Assembly (NCBI GenBank): GCA_047967505.1
Contig: CM106540.1
DNA length: 64,000 bases
Reading direction: 5' to 3' (one strand)
From: Dipteris shenzhenensis
Taxonomy: Eukaryota; Polypodiophyta; Polypodiopsida; Gleicheniales
The position numbers were made by a program, and so were the translations under genes. Within the stretch, counting starts at the first letter, position 1, and every line of letters begins with the position of its first letter. Under the pieces are notes generated by a model, which saw nothing but the letters and a program-made list of their open reading frames with translations, did no database searches and was not told the DNA's origin. Of this stretch, positions 1 to 11,859 are shown one piece after another.

Positions 1-850
1 GGTGGGAAAAGAAAATGGGTTTGTTTTCTTACACTTTAAAGCTTTCCTATAAAATGATTTCTAACATGTTGGGTGACCCTTTTCTTTTCCTTTTTCTTGT
101 CATATGGCAGAATGGAAAAAGGGCCAAGGATTTTTTTACTCCCCTAGTAGCCAGAAGCTTGAATACTGTTACTTCGGACCTTTTCCCTTTTTGCACTTAG
201 TAGGAAAATTGAGTGCCACTTAAAATATTTTTGAGGATGACATGTAATGATAAGATGCTTTAAGAGTATTAGGTTAATGCATCTTTTTGGTATTTTGGAA
301 ATTTATGATTCCCTTATGTCATTTTGGATAGTTCTTTATGTTTGGGAGAAGCATATTTTTATGCTGGGTCCTCTTAGGACTACCACAAATACATCTGGCT
401 TGAACATGTTAGAAGGTGGAGATCACTAGCCCTTTACACTTGGGATGAGACAAATGGATTAAGGAAGTATCATTTGGGTAAATTTATAGTAAGGGAGTCT
501 CGTAATGGAAATTGTATTATCACAAGAATCCCCTTTCACTTCATGAAGTTCATTAAAGTTTTTCACTAATGTCAACCTTTGTGATACAAAACTACCAAGA
601 TTTGATTAATGCTGATTTAGATAGAGTGACATGGATAAGAACCATGTGCTGGCATTGAAGCCTGGCTTCCACAAGTGAAATGAATTATTCTAACTTTCAT
701 TTGGTTGTGATGGTGCCAGGTGAGTCGGCATACCTCTCCATCAGATTTGCATTATGGAATCTCTAGCATGATTTGAATGGACTCATAATATGACGTTGGC
801 AACTTCAAGGAGAACTTGGTGGCATATTATCTCTATTTCTTGTAATGAAG
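1..850. other. Unassigned AT-rich DNA, no gene recognised
   Basis: Only short unconvincing reading frames are present. One stretch at about 280-345 translates to a tryptophan- and aromatic-rich peptide (LEIYDSLMSFWIVLYVW) that resembles a peptide coded at about 44,530-44,590. This suggests both are scraps of one unidentified repeat. No promoter, RNA gene or terminal repeat is visible. Confidence 0.4.
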
Positions 851-2500
851 GAAGGAATTAAATACTGGGGATCTATTGACTCTTCGAGCTCCCTTCCTAC
901 CCGACTTCCTCGACTTCTCTCACCTCTCCCTATTTAAAGCCCCCTCTACCAAGTACCCCCCTCACTCATTACTCCAAGCCTCTCCCTCTACATTGTCTTC
1001 ACTGCCCCCTACCCATTTAGCATCTTCTCCCCTACCCATGCAGCCCTTACTCCCCCATTCGCGTGCTCCTTCTCCCACCCACCAAGCTCCTACTGTTCTA
1101 CAATCTACCCAGCAGTAGCAGCATAGCCCCCTTGCTCCTTAACTGTCCTTTGTGGACTAACTCCTCGAACGTCGTGCTGCACATTTGCAGTTGTTAAAGC
1201 CCTCTGGCATGCCTCCCTTTTCGAGTACCACTTTGCATGGCTGCCATGGACTCACAAGTTTGCATCTAGGGCCTACTTTTTATGTCCTCCCCCCTCCTCT
1301 CTAAATATTTAATTTCTCCCCCCCCTCGCCCCTCTCTAAGTATATATATTCTCAAAACCCCGCTCACCCCCTCTCGCTTTTTTATGTTTATATCTCACCT
1401 ACTTTCTCTCAGACTCTTTCTCGCATGTTCATAGGCCTTTTTTCTTTGGCCCTATAAATTTTCATGCTTCTTTTTGGGCTGTATGGCTTTTTGGTGGGTG
1501 TTGGACAATTTTTTGACCTGTTAGCCTACTTACATTTTTTGGTAGATTTGTCTAGTTAATAAAGTTATAGTTAGTTTGTAGGTTATTCTCCCCTCTCTCT
1601 TTCCAAAACTTCCCATTAAAATTATCCTCTCATATTTCCTTTCCATTACCCACCCTTTAGTTCTTCCTTTATAAACATCCCCTTATATGGCCTTTTTTTC
1701 CTTTTTTTTCTCTTTTATTTTTCTATATTATTCTCTTAATCTTTTTTCTTTATATATATATTTTTCATTTTCCCCTTAAAAATTCCCTCCAAAAACTTCC
1801 CTTTATAATCCCCCTATAATCGCTAATTTTTCTCACATTACTTTTAATCACTATCTCTCTTATAACCCTTCATGTATTATCTTTTTTTCCCCACGTTCCT
1901 TATTTTTTCATCAAAATATTAAAAACCTTTTAATCCCCCCCCCCCTTTTTCTTCCCTTATTTTCATCAAATTCAAAAAAATACCTTAAAAATTTACTTTT
2001 ACCCCCCCCCAATAAACCCGTGGTCTTTTTCTAAAGATCCCTTTAGAAATCGACCTTTAGCTCTAACCCTAACCATTTTCAACTAATTTCCTCCTCTTAA
2101 TTTTCCTTTAAAATTTCCCATGTGCTATGCATAATTTTTTTAATTTTATTCTTAGAGTAGAATAAATGGTTACATTGATCTCCATTTTCCTTTATTAGTC
2201 CAAAGCTAGGCGTTAATTTTTTATTGTGACCATGATAACAAGGGAGGAGTATTTATGACACCTGTCTTCCCAACTAAAGCTAAAACTGGTTCTCACCATT
2301 TTTTTGGTTGGATGGTGGTAGGTATGCAGATTCTCCTCTTCAATAAATTAGATGCTAACCTTGGACTACATGATGGATTCGACACTTTTTGTACCAACTT
2401 TTGTTTTATGAACACCCATATAATAAATAATTTTTTATCCACCCTTATTTGAGCTTCGTGTGTCGTGTTATTAAAAGGTTTTATATTTTGAAGACACACA
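850..2500 (+). repeat. Pyrimidine-rich dispersed repeat, copy P0, ending at (CA)n
   Basis: A long C/T-rich tract, weak at first and extreme from about 1260 to 2210, is followed by a conserved block at about 2217-2345. That block recurs at about 47,795-47,925 and 52,063-52,193; shared words include 'aacaaggga' and 'ttggatggtgg'. A second conserved stretch (about 2378-2485, from 'ggattcgac' to 'ttaaaaggtttta') matches 45,905-46,025 and runs directly into a short CA tract, exactly as at 46 kb. I read this as the 3' end of a dispersed element that terminates at CA microsatellites. No coding capacity is visible in this copy. Confidence 0.55.
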
Positions 2501-3414
2501 CACCCAAACCTTGTTAACCCTTGGCCAGGTTAACCATGTGCCACATTGGTAACCTTTGGTCGGGTGCCACATTGCTCGCTAAACTCTTATCAGATTATCC
2601 AGGGATGAGGTTCTTGTACAACTATTCTTGAGGTAAGACTTATTCCTTTTAGATTTTACTTTTTGCTGGAATTGTCATAAAGTCTACGCAAATGTTATGC
2701 CTAGTGCGTGATTGTTTCAAGATAGTTATGGAATTTTCAGTCACCGAATTACATTAAACAACTTGATGATCACAAAAGAAATAACCACTTGGAAACACTT
2801 ACAAATACTTATGAAAGGCTTCCTCTTTGGACTTTTTGGGTGTGGGGCGTGTCCTGCCCCCATCATGTGGTGTCCCCTTGGGTAAGGGTGGGTACACACA
2901 CACACACATACACACACACACACACACACCCCCCCCCCTCCCCATTGGGGACCTTTGATCTCTAGGGGTGTATCTCATTTTGGTAAATGTTTTGATACAA
3001 CAGAGTTTATATCTATCCCAGATATTGGTAGAAAGGCTCTATATGGATGCAAAAAGAGTATGGGGGAGAGTATTGGTAAGCATTCGGAATTGTTCACTTG
3101 ATTTGTTTCATTTTTATCTCGAAGGAAGAGCATTCACATTTTACTTATCCCATTTGTCACATCCCCTTATAAAGAAATATGGCCTAGTGATTACATTGGG
3201 GGTACATCTCCTTCCCCCTCACTAAAAATGTGTGGCTAGGACCATGATAGAGAATTATCATAGAGACCACCATATTGTGAATGGGATCTAATACTATGTA
3301 ATGGGATAAGGCCCCTAAAATGAATGATGCCTACCCATATTGGACCACTATGCCCCTAATTAATACTAGGACATATGTAATATACTCTAGGAGATCTAAG
3401 AGAATCTCCTAGCT
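2500..3414. other. Non-coding stretch with (CA)n at 2893-2929
   Basis: A CA microsatellite at about 2893-2929 is followed by a C-run and then 'gggacc'-type sequence. A similar layout follows the CA tract at 33,011-33,056. At 2500-2590 there is an imperfect repeat of a motif containing 'gtgccacattg'. No gene is seen. Confidence 0.45.
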
Positions 3415-4088
3415 TGTTGGGGTAAAGGGCAGTGTGCCCACCCACTTGTACAGTGCCCAGTTGACGATCACAGATTAGTTGAGCAGCAAGTTATGGTTGA
3501 TATGGCAGCCATAGTACTTCATGCATCCATGACTGTGTTGAGACTTAATTCTCACATGTTTGCCATTGGGGCTACACTTCCAGTTCTTGCTTCCGTTGCA
3601 GTGGGAGTTGGTAGCATTATTATGGTAGATTTTGGCAGTAGGGAAGCGGTTGTGGACATCAGGTCCTTATGCTTCCAGGAGCAGCATGCAGGTGATGCGG
3701 GTTGGGTAGACCAGCAGAGGTCTATTGTAGGTTATGTGCTTATGGTCACAGGTGGTACAGAGACATTTTCTCTGCACAGTGATAGTTCGAGTGCTATGGA
3801 CTTAGCACAGGAGCACGTGGTGGTGAGAGTTCACTCTCCCAGTGAGATCTGGCATGAGATCTTGGTTGACAGGCATCTACAGCTTGTCATTTTCTATCCT
3901 GCAAACCTGATGTCTGCTAGCAGCTTATCCTCTATGCACTTTGCACATTGTAAAGTGCCGATGGGCATAGGATGACGGTCTGGTCATCTTGTTTTTCAGA
4001 CTATGGCTGATTGTATTATATGTGTACTATACTCTCTTAAAGGCACACTGCCTTTAAGTGGGAGGTTGTTGGGGTAAAGGGCAGTGTG
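3415..4088 (+). mobile_element. Ty1/copia remnant: RNase H end between two copies of an LTR start
   Basis: The 22-bp string beginning TGTTGGGGTAAAGGGC occurs at 3415-3436 and again at 4067-4088. The second copy is preceded by a purine tract (gtgggagg), which fits a polypurine tract next to the start of a 3' LTR. Between them an open frame (about 3493-3975, 160 codons, not from a certain start) has the layout of the copia RNase H end: a 'QQRSIVGYVLMVTGGT' segment like the family's 'RRSTTGYVF' region, then SDSSSAMDLAQE, then a C-terminal tail resembling HFxHCxxxxGI. Most of the element is missing, so this is a deleted remnant. Confidence 0.55.
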
Positions 4089-4159
4089 AAGGACTAATAT
4101 CATTACAGTAAAGAAGAAATTGTGAGGACCAAGGACAACAACAAGCCAATCGCAACAGC

Positions 4160-4660
4160 CAGATGAACACTCATCCCCCCATTTCTCCCACTAATTATTG
4201 ACGGGCATGCTGAAGGGAACCCTCAATGCTAGAGAGTAAGGCAACTACCTGATCATCATCTCCAACCGTGGCTTTTAGAGCCATTAGCTATCAAAGAATA
4301 ATGCCAAGATGGCTTCACTTAGAGTCTCTCCCTCCTTCATCTTCAACTTGAATACTTTTTGTTTCAGGAACACTTTTGAGTTAATGATTTTGTTGCTAAA
4401 GAGATTTTCTAATTTCTCCCAAATCTCTTGTGTAGTTGTATCAAAATCAATATGGTGACTGAGATTCTCATCTGATCCCAGACCAATGAGATTATCATCT
4501 AATCCTAGACCAATAATGGCAAATTCCTTGTCATTTTGATTCTCCTTGCATTGGAACTTTTTGTCAACAGATGTTGGCTTCTTCTCTTTCCCATTGGTTT
4601 TATCGCAGATTCAACATCTCGCATAAGAAGACGTCTAAGCTTTGTTTACTAGGTGGGCAA
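4160..4660 (-). pseudogene. Ty1/copia Gag remnant
   Basis: Translated on the minus strand, the segment contains DTTTQEIWEKLENLFSNK followed by LKMKEGETLSE and a DQVVALLSS-like end, which is typical of the copia Gag (UBN2-type) helical domain. The frame is interrupted and there is no intact start. It lies in the opposite orientation to the copia RNase H remnant just upstream, so the two are probably separate insertions. Confidence 0.55.
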
Positions 4661-4954
4661 GTAGATCCCAAGAAATTTTTAATGAGCACACTAGTTCTTA
4701 ATGCATCCATGATGGGAAGGTCTTAACTACAGATGCTATTGTAGCCAGTGTCTAATCCTTTACTTGAAAACATATGACACTCGTGAAGACGTGATTATAA
4801 TGGTGAGTGAATCATGCTACGATAGGCCGGTCAATCTAAGGGTGGACTAGGATTAGAACCAAAGAAAGAACCTTTTCGGCCTGCCCGTAGGAAAGGCTAT
4901 AGTGATTAGTTAGTTTTGGTGGAGATGATAAAATGCTATTTTTGGCGTGCCCGT

Positions 4955-5150
4955 TTTTATCCTTATCCGATTGGTGCTTGTTATTTTTGTCCCCATTTTT
5001 TTCTTCCTGTTTCTCTCTCTCTCTCGGGCCAGCTATTTTTGTCCTCATCCAATTGGTGCTTGCTATTTTTGTCCCCATTTTTCCCCCCCTTTCTCTCTCT
5101 CTTCTTGTTGTTCTTCTTGTTCTCTCTCTCAACTTCCAGGGCAGGCCTTT
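4955..5150. repeat. Short pyrimidine-rich tandem duplication
   Basis: Two adjacent units of roughly 80 bp share 'attggtgcttg', 'tatttttgtccccattttt' and a (CT)n run. The reading frames here on both strands are simple-sequence artefacts. Confidence 0.5.
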
Positions 5151-5349
5151 TGAATGTATTCAACTTGTTAAAAAACAATCTCTAAGGTTGATAATCCTAT
5201 GCCACATGTCAAAAGGATAAAAGGCTCTTGAAAACCTTATCAAAAACTTTGGAAAACGTCTTGCACAGCGTCGTCATCTCATGGAAGTAATTGAGATGTT
5301 AGGATTGCTTTAACTGAGCATCCAACCTCTTTGGAAACCAATGAATGAT

Positions 5350-6760
5350 AGAAGAGGCCTCAAGAAATGGAAGACCACGCCAGACTGGAGGAAAATTGAA
5401 AACATACATCAAGTAATCAACGTGTAGGTATGTAGACAAAAATGGCAATAGAATGCACATCGGATCTCAGACAAGATGAAGATAGGCTCTTGGAGTATAT
5501 ACTTGAAGCAATGATGATTGAATAATGGAGCTGAGAGCACTAGATGCATAGAAAAACAACTATTCATAGAGTCTTATTGGTGAACATACAAATGCAAAGG
5601 GAGCCACCCTTGCTTGATCAGATGGTACAAATGCAAATTTGTTGGATAAAAAAAATACCCAGATTGAAAGGAATGCTAGGCCTTCAGAGCATGTTTCTCC
5701 TGCTCAAAGTTATTGTTGATTGCATGCAGAGAAAGGAGTAATATTTTGTTAATAGATCCATAGGACATCTCTAGAGAAGAGAGCAACTATTCATAAGAAA
5801 AATGTCAAATGATTTCGTGGGTGTATGCATTGATTCCCAAACCTTATCATCTAGCAGTATAGATGGAAGAATCAACTCCATCTCGTCAACCACCACAGAG
5901 AACTACCACTGCTTATAGCAACAAAAAGTGCAGAGCATGATCTTCTTCTCGCAGAATAGCAGCTAGAAAGATGACGATGTGTAGAAGATGATATAATACC
6001 TAAGCAGTGTTTTGGATATTGCTTTGTGCTTCTTTGCCTTACTTTGCTCTACTGCTGCTCTTGCATTGCTTTGCTCCTATGTTGGCTTGTCTATCGCTAC
6101 TCGATGTGTAAGTACTTGTATGTCAACACTCGCTTGATACCTTACATAGAGTAGCGGAATCGAACCAGGCTGGTTTTCTTGGTGGAAGGTGTACTTTATG
6201 TTCCCAAACTCAACAATAATCTTATTTCAATGGGACAAAGGATGAGACATAACTATAGAGTCATCTTTGAGTGAGATGAATTAAAATCAGAGATCTCGCA
6301 AGGGTATCCATCTCTCACACGTAGAAGTTGAATTCTACAAGCTTGACGCAATACTTCTTCTAAATATTCTCACCCTCTAGAATATCTAGTATTTGAAAAA
6401 CTAGTGAAAAAACAAAAAATACACAACTATAAAAACCCATGTCCTTTCAAATGAGCGTAACTTTTTCATGTGTAACCCAAATTTGAAGATGTAAAGACAT
6501 ATTTGAAGCTCTTTTACTGTAGAACACAACTATGTTAATGACTAATTTATACTCATGGAATATTGTTAAATTCATCTCATACTTAAGATTTTGATAGGTT
6601 TTCTTACCTCTTCAGTGCTAGAATTTCATGCCATCTCAACTAAACATCAACAACTGATGCCACTTTTCACAATAGGTGCAAGAGATATGCTCATGTAAAG
6701 GTCAAAAGTTTGAGGCAATTGAGAAATCAAAATATGGCAATGGTTGTACTCCACATCATC
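5350..6760 (+). mobile_element. Ty1/copia fragment X (before integrase)
   Basis: The sequence is closely similar to 12,870-13,900 (copy Y), and its end matches 63,110-63,420 (copy Z). Copia Gag-pre-integrase features can be read: '[13 protein letters not shown]' near 6190-6230 and an [20 protein letters not shown]-like stretch near 6680-6745. The frame is full of stops. Relative to Y this copy keeps about 430 bp that Y has lost (around 5610-6034), while carrying about 200 bp extra around 6412-6615. It is followed directly by the tandem repeat at 6746. Confidence 0.6.
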
Positions 6761-7800
6761 TTCATTCAAGCTACAATTGATTGTGAAGACTATATGATTT
6801 CATTTTAGTCTCTCCCAAACGAGCATCCAAGAAAAAAAAATGTTTATGCAATCTAACTAATATAGTCTGATAGGCAATGCACCACTTAAGATAGAAAGAA
6901 TTTATTACAATATTAGAAGGCCGCAACTTGGACATAAACTCCATCATGCATAGCAGGGACTAGCTCTTATAATATCCCCACCGACGTCATTAGTGCCCAA
7001 CGGTGGGTGTAGACCATAGTGTAAACATATTCTATCATACATACAAATCAACACATCCACACATACTCAAGTACCAATTTATACAAAGATCTTGGAACTA
7101 AGTTTCTATCGGTGCTCCAGAGGTGAAAGGCAGACTCATCTGTGACAAAAGCTAGCACTAAAAGAGAAGCTAGTCAAAAAGTACTCCACATCATCTTCAT
7201 TTAAGCTACAACTGATTGTGAAGACTATACAATTTCATTTTAGTCTCTCCCAAATGAGCATCCAAGAAAAAAAAATGTTTAGACAATCTAACTGATATAC
7301 TCTGATAGGCAACACACCACTTAAGATAGGGAGAATTTATCGCAACATTAGAAGGTCGCAACTTAAATAAAAACTTCACAAGTTGAAATTTGCATGTCCG
7401 TAATATGGCGGGAACATAGATATAGATGAATCCAGGAGCATGCCCAAACTCATCCTCTTAAACACAACACATAGTGCAGTTTCAATCTCATGATAGTCAC
7501 TCATTGAAAACCATAAACTCACTCATGCATAACAAGGACCAGCTATGATGGCATCCCCACCATTGTCATCAGCGGAGACCATGTATAAACATATACTCTC
7601 ACACATATAAATCCACAGACCCACACATACTCGAGCATTTATTCTAAGGTCTTCATACTAGGTTTCTGTTGACACTCCACAGGTGAAGGGCAGACTGAGC
7701 CGTGACAAAGACTAGCACTAAAGCAGAAGGACAATAAAAAGTAGTCCACATTGTCTTCATTGAAGCTACAACAACTTGTCAAGACTATATGATAACATTT
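6746..7800. repeat. Tandem repeat, two units of about 435 and 560 bp plus a partial third
   Basis: Units start at about 6746, 7181 and 7741, each with gta(c/g)tccaca. They share long stretches, for example around 'tagtctctcccaaa' and 'gatcttgg/ggtcttcat'. The second unit is longer by an internal segment. The repeat separates copia fragment X from copia reverse-transcriptase sequence, so it probably expanded inside one copia element. No coding function is seen in the units. Confidence 0.6.
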
Positions 7801-8325
7801 TGTATTTAGATGATAGGAAGCAATGATAGCTTCAAGAACAAGCTGAAACAAGAGTTATCTGCAAATTTTGATATGAAAGATCTTAAACTTATGCATTAAT
7901 GTCTTGGTATTGAGTTTTAGAGAGATTCAAACAACATTTGCATGAGCCAACAGAAATATGTGAATAGTCTCCTAAAGAAGTTTCATATGGTAGATAGTAA
8001 GTTTGTAGCTCCCATGGAGCAGAACTTGAAACTTGCCAAAGCTTCAGAAAAGCCTATAGTTAATGACAAGTACTATCGGGAAGCTCATTGGATCACTATC
8101 ACAAGACCAGATATTGGTTATGGGAAATTCGAAATAACTCATTGGAACACAGCCAAGAGAGTCTAAAAGGTATAAGGTCCAAGACAATTTGGAGTAAAAA
8201 ACAGACACAGTCATCTAAGGTTGCATGGATATTGTGATAATGACTATGCAAGAGACGAAGAGATCCACACAAGAATATGCATTTCTCTCTTGTCAGGATG
8301 CTATATCGTGGTTGTCAAACCACTA
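7795..8325 (+). pseudogene. Ty1/copia reverse transcriptase end and RNase H start
   Basis: The reading begins with YLDD (about 7811-7826), equivalent to the copia RT active-site YVDD. It continues through KLKQELSANFDMKDL, the open stretch MSQQKYVNSLLKKFHMVDS (7942-8166) and the TRPDIGY motif of RNase H, then a GYCDNDYARDEE-like stretch. Frameshifts and stops show decay. The RNase H reading stops near 8325, where unrelated sequence is inserted, and resumes near 9391. Confidence 0.7.
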
Positions 8326-8329
8326 CCAA

Positions 8330-9390
8330 TTTTTGGCTTGCCCTCATAGAAGGAGAGGTCTTAGTAATGAAATAGAACAAAATTAGGTAATTGAAGAATT
8401 CGATACAATAGGAAATTCATGGAGTCTCGCGATTGGATTATGGCCACGTGTTTCAGTTCTATTTTGAAAAATTTCTTATTTGTGCCTCTCTTCCTCAACC
8501 TTGGGTGTAAGAAGTGTACTAACTGTAAGAAAATAATAATACGTTTGTGCTCAACAGATAACAGAATCTCGTACGCAAGAGAGAAAACAATATAGTATGG
8601 AGAATCAAAAATTTGATTACTATAGAACTGATACAATAGATGGCGCTGCCTCCCAACCGTGCACTCTTGTGAAAGAAGCTTTGATGGCGTGCTGGAAACA
8701 GTAGAAGACGGAGGCTGGATGCTAAGGAATCAGGGTTATTGTAGCCAGTGATGAAATGGGCTTCACGGGCTTGCTCTTATATAGCCACCAGTTGTAGTCG
8801 ATTAGGCTCAATTGGGTGACCGACCCAGTCCGCCCAAAATGGTCGACTGGGGGTCGGTCCCGAAATAGGCCACCAACCATACGATAGAACCGGTGCGCAA
8901 AACAAAGCAACTAACCTACGGTTACCATTGAGCCCAGAGCCATCCGGGATCATCTGAGGCTCCAAACAGGCCGCGCAACCGAAGAGTGGGCTGCCCCGGG
9001 AAATGCTCTATCTACCCTCAGTGCGGTCAGTCAAGGGATGCCATCCCGCACCTGCATGTAGCCTAGTTGGTGGTGTGCCAACTCTATCTGAAGCCGTCCA
9101 GCCATCAGGCCACACATGGCCTCCATCCTCATATGGAGGGCTTACAAGTAGAGTTAGCTGGTTCCCGCGTAGTTACACGAGAGTGGAGCATTGATATCTA
9201 ACACTAACGGTTGACTTTGTTGTTTGTGGTTGTAGGGCTTTATCATCTCCGACTGGTAAGCACTCCAAAATCACAAGCCCTAATTTTTAATATATTAGCC
9301 CTGAATAATTTAAAATAACAATTGCAAGCCAACTTGATGAATACTATAGTATTCACTTTGTTTTTGTCTTTAACAAAAAAAAATTATAGA
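8330..9390 (-). mobile_element. LTR-like insertion splitting copia RNase H
   Basis: About 1.05 kb, more GC-rich than its surroundings, sits between two halves of a copia RNase H. On the minus strand it has a TATATAAG box (plus positions 8776-8783), and about 130 bp beyond it comes TTGTATCAG, a weak match to the initiator-tRNA primer site TGGTATCAGAGC. This looks like the U3/R region of a long terminal repeat in reverse orientation. I could not find a clear target-site duplication. A short A-box-like string (tagcctagttgg, near 9058) lacks a matching B box, so I do not call a SINE. Confidence 0.4.
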
Positions 9391-9800
9391 GCACTCACAA
9401 CAAGTGTATGTGAGGCTATATGGCTTAGAAGATATTGTCAGAAACAAATTACATTAATGAGACAAATCCAACAATAATATAACATGATAATCAATCGATA
9501 GCCAAGAGTCCTGTATATCACTCCAAGACAAAGCACATTGATGTCAGCATAGAGCACTTTACTAGAGAAAGAGTGTTACTTGGTGACATCACATTACAAT
9601 AGTGTGGCAGCAAAGAAAATGTTGCAGATATCTTTTCCAAATCGCTTGGGAAAGAGCTTTACAAGAAACACGAGTAAGCTCTTAGTTCGACTAAAAGAAA
9701 GGACTTTCGTATTGAAGGAGCATGATGGAATTAAATGTTCAGTGACTAGTCCTTATTTCATTCCCCATACACATCATCTTGAGGGAAGGCCTAATTCATG
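9391..9800 (+). pseudogene. Ty1/copia RNase H, C-terminal half
   Basis: The reading resumes the interrupted copia protein: an EAIWLRR-like stretch, then SIAKSPVYHSKTKHIDV, EHFTRERVLLGDI and ENVADIFSKSLGKELYKK. This is the standard copia RNase H C-terminus. In-frame stops are present. The short open frame at 9580-9801 is out of phase with this reading and is a shadow. Confidence 0.7.
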
Positions 9801-10419
9801 ATGTTGATCTTGAGGGAAGGTGTTGTGGATTCATCTCAACATCATGTTCATAATGCGCATATCACTAACAAAAAGACACTAACCATAAAGAGGTATGTAA
9901 ATGTTCAATCTTCTCAACTAACATAGTGTACAGTTAGTCATCTGGGGTGTTTTCTATGGATGTGCCCTCTCTCCTCCCATCTCCACTCCACCTCTTCCTC
10001 TTCATATTTAAATGTTCATCGTCATCATCTGGTAACTAACTAATATAGTGAGAGAAAACGTTAACTGCAATGAGATCGTACCCAAGTTACATCTGTTTGG
10101 CAAGTCATGAAATCATTGCAGGGAAGACCAATTCCTACTCTTAAAATTAAATTGTTTTCATACAAGCGTAAGAACAAAGAAAATGAAGTTTATAAGCAAC
10201 TTTAGACAAAATTATGAATAAATTAGAAAAATTTAAGTAATAATAACTTAATAAAAAAAGCTACGCTTATGTCCTCATCACTAACCAAGCATAACCTGCC
10301 GAAAGAATATGAAATTTCTTGGGTAAACCCAATGCTTACTAAGAATTGAAAACCCAACCAAACAAACAACTACTTTGAAAGCAAAAAGGAAGAAACAAAG
10401 CAGAAAATAAGAATAAGAA

Positions 10420-10465
<46 letters not shown>

Positions 10466-10700
10466 ACATTAGCTCAAATTTCCACCATTAGCACAACCTA
10501 ACCAAAAAAACAAGAAGAAAGAAGAAGAAGAAGAAGAAGAGGTGTACATACAAGAAAATATTATTATCATTATTTTCTAATTAGACACTTTTTTTAGTGA
10601 AAGTCTAATTACACACACACACACACACACATAGAGAGTAAACTAAACTAAACTAAAGTAAATAGATACATAAGAGTAGACGAACTCCAAAAATTGAACA
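9800..10700. other. AT-rich intergenic DNA with (GA)n, (GAA)n and (CA)n
   Basis: Microsatellites lie at about 10,424-10,461 (GA), 10,515-10,540 (GAA) and 10,610-10,631 (CA). I see no gene. Part of the interval may be downstream flank of the VDE gene. Confidence 0.5.
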
Positions 10701-10703
10701 AAC

Positions 10704-10982
10704 CTAAGAACTAAAAAGAAAATGGGCTATGAAGCTCCCCACCTTGGATTTTGATTCTATGTTCAAGGATTCAAAACATACCCAAAGCCGAAATTCCAAA
10801 GATATAATGACTAAGTCTACAATGTAGGATAGAGCGGAGTTTCTCATTACTTTTCTTGTATTATAGCCCTTCCTGAGAAGTAGTGGGATTAAATTACTAA
10901 ATTGAGAGAGAAATTCACTCTTACTTGTGCAAAGATGAGAGAACCTATAGAATTGGGAACTAATTGCTCCATATTCAGCCAT
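10704..10982 (-). pseudogene. Probable Penelope-like reverse-transcriptase thumb fragment
   Basis: An ATG-initiated 92-codon frame reads SSQFYRFSHLCTSKSEFL then LIPLLLRKGYNTRKV. The pattern of a YRF/RF motif, a short 'hxCT/S' turn, an EF pair and an (R/K)GY motif is typical of the region after the RT palm in Penelope-like and related retroelements. The same region of the element at 55.5 kb has a comparable layout. No upstream RT motifs are visible on this strand, so it is a fragment. It lies about 380 bp beyond the VDE stop codon; the alternative is an unrelated small ORF. Confidence 0.4.
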
Positions 10983-11357
10983 ATCAGAGATGTTTTAGTC
11001 AATGTAAGGCATTTGTATGATATTCATCATAGCATAGTTAGGCTGTTATCATTTATCATAGATATCAACTTCTAAACCTCAAGAAGATTGAGTAATGCTA
11101 AGATCCAAGAAACTTCCACTAGCTGTACAATTAAGTTCACAAAACTCTCGGGGGGTAAATTCCTCCACATAAACTCAAATTCATAGTAAAAAGGTAGAAG
11201 TTTTGCTGAGAAAACAGCACAATTAGTGCCCAGTGCAATATCAATGCTTATTGCAATAAAGAGTCTCCTATAGTTATGAACAAATTATCTAGAAGGAAGG
11301 CACAAAAATGAATTCAATCTCTAATACAATAAGAATGCGTAGTAGCCAACACAACCC

Positions 11358-11859
11358 TTACCTCAGTTTTCTGATGGGCACTGCCTTTCCAAACAGTTTT
11401 TCAACCTCTTCAGCCTCCATCTTTAGGTCACCAAGCAGTGCTTTTTCTTCATCACCTAGCTCTCGAAAAAATAATTCCTCATCCTTTTTTAGTTCTTGCA
11501 CTCCTTCCTTCAGCCTATCTAATAAAGTCATTTCAATTTTCCCAACCTTAAATACTTCTTCCTTAATTTCATTTACCTCCTGCACCAATGCCTGCTCTCC
11601 CTCTTCAACCTTTCTCTCAATCCTTGCAAGGAGGGGGGGCTGTGGCCCACATGTATTGTCTGTAGTCCGGAACGTTTTAAAATCTAGCCCAGCCCTTTTT
11701 GCTGCTGCAGCAAGTTCTGGAATAATACTTGCAGGAAGTGTTTTGCTGCGGGTGTACACAACTGCACCTCCATATCCATCCCAAGCATCATTTCGTCCTC
11801 TATAGTAGACAAATATGTAATCATCGGGCTGTTGTTTTGTCTTAGCTGACAAAATGTAC
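11358..11859 (-). CDS. VDE: VDE last exon: lipocalin end and Glu-rich C-terminus
   Basis: The acceptor is tcttag|gtacat, 272 bp after the previous donor. The exon encodes [38 protein letters not shown], the TDNTCGPQP loop, and a charged coiled-coil-like tail rich in Glu and Lys that ends IRKLR before TAA at 11,358-11,360. The tail corresponds to the Glu-rich domain of other VDEs. Confidence 0.92.

Noticed and set aside
2058-2080. Telomere-like 'ctaaccctaacc'
   Set aside because: Only two imperfect units occur within C-rich simple sequence; there is no array.
4836-5185. Arg/Lys/Glu-rich minus-strand and Phe/Leu/Ser-rich plus-strand frames
   Set aside because: They are simple-sequence artefacts of a (CT)n-containing tandem duplication, open in several phases.
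9058-9190. SINE or tRNA gene at the A-box-like 'tagcctagttgg'
   Set aside because: No B box (GGTTCRANNC) at the expected distance and no cloverleaf is apparent.
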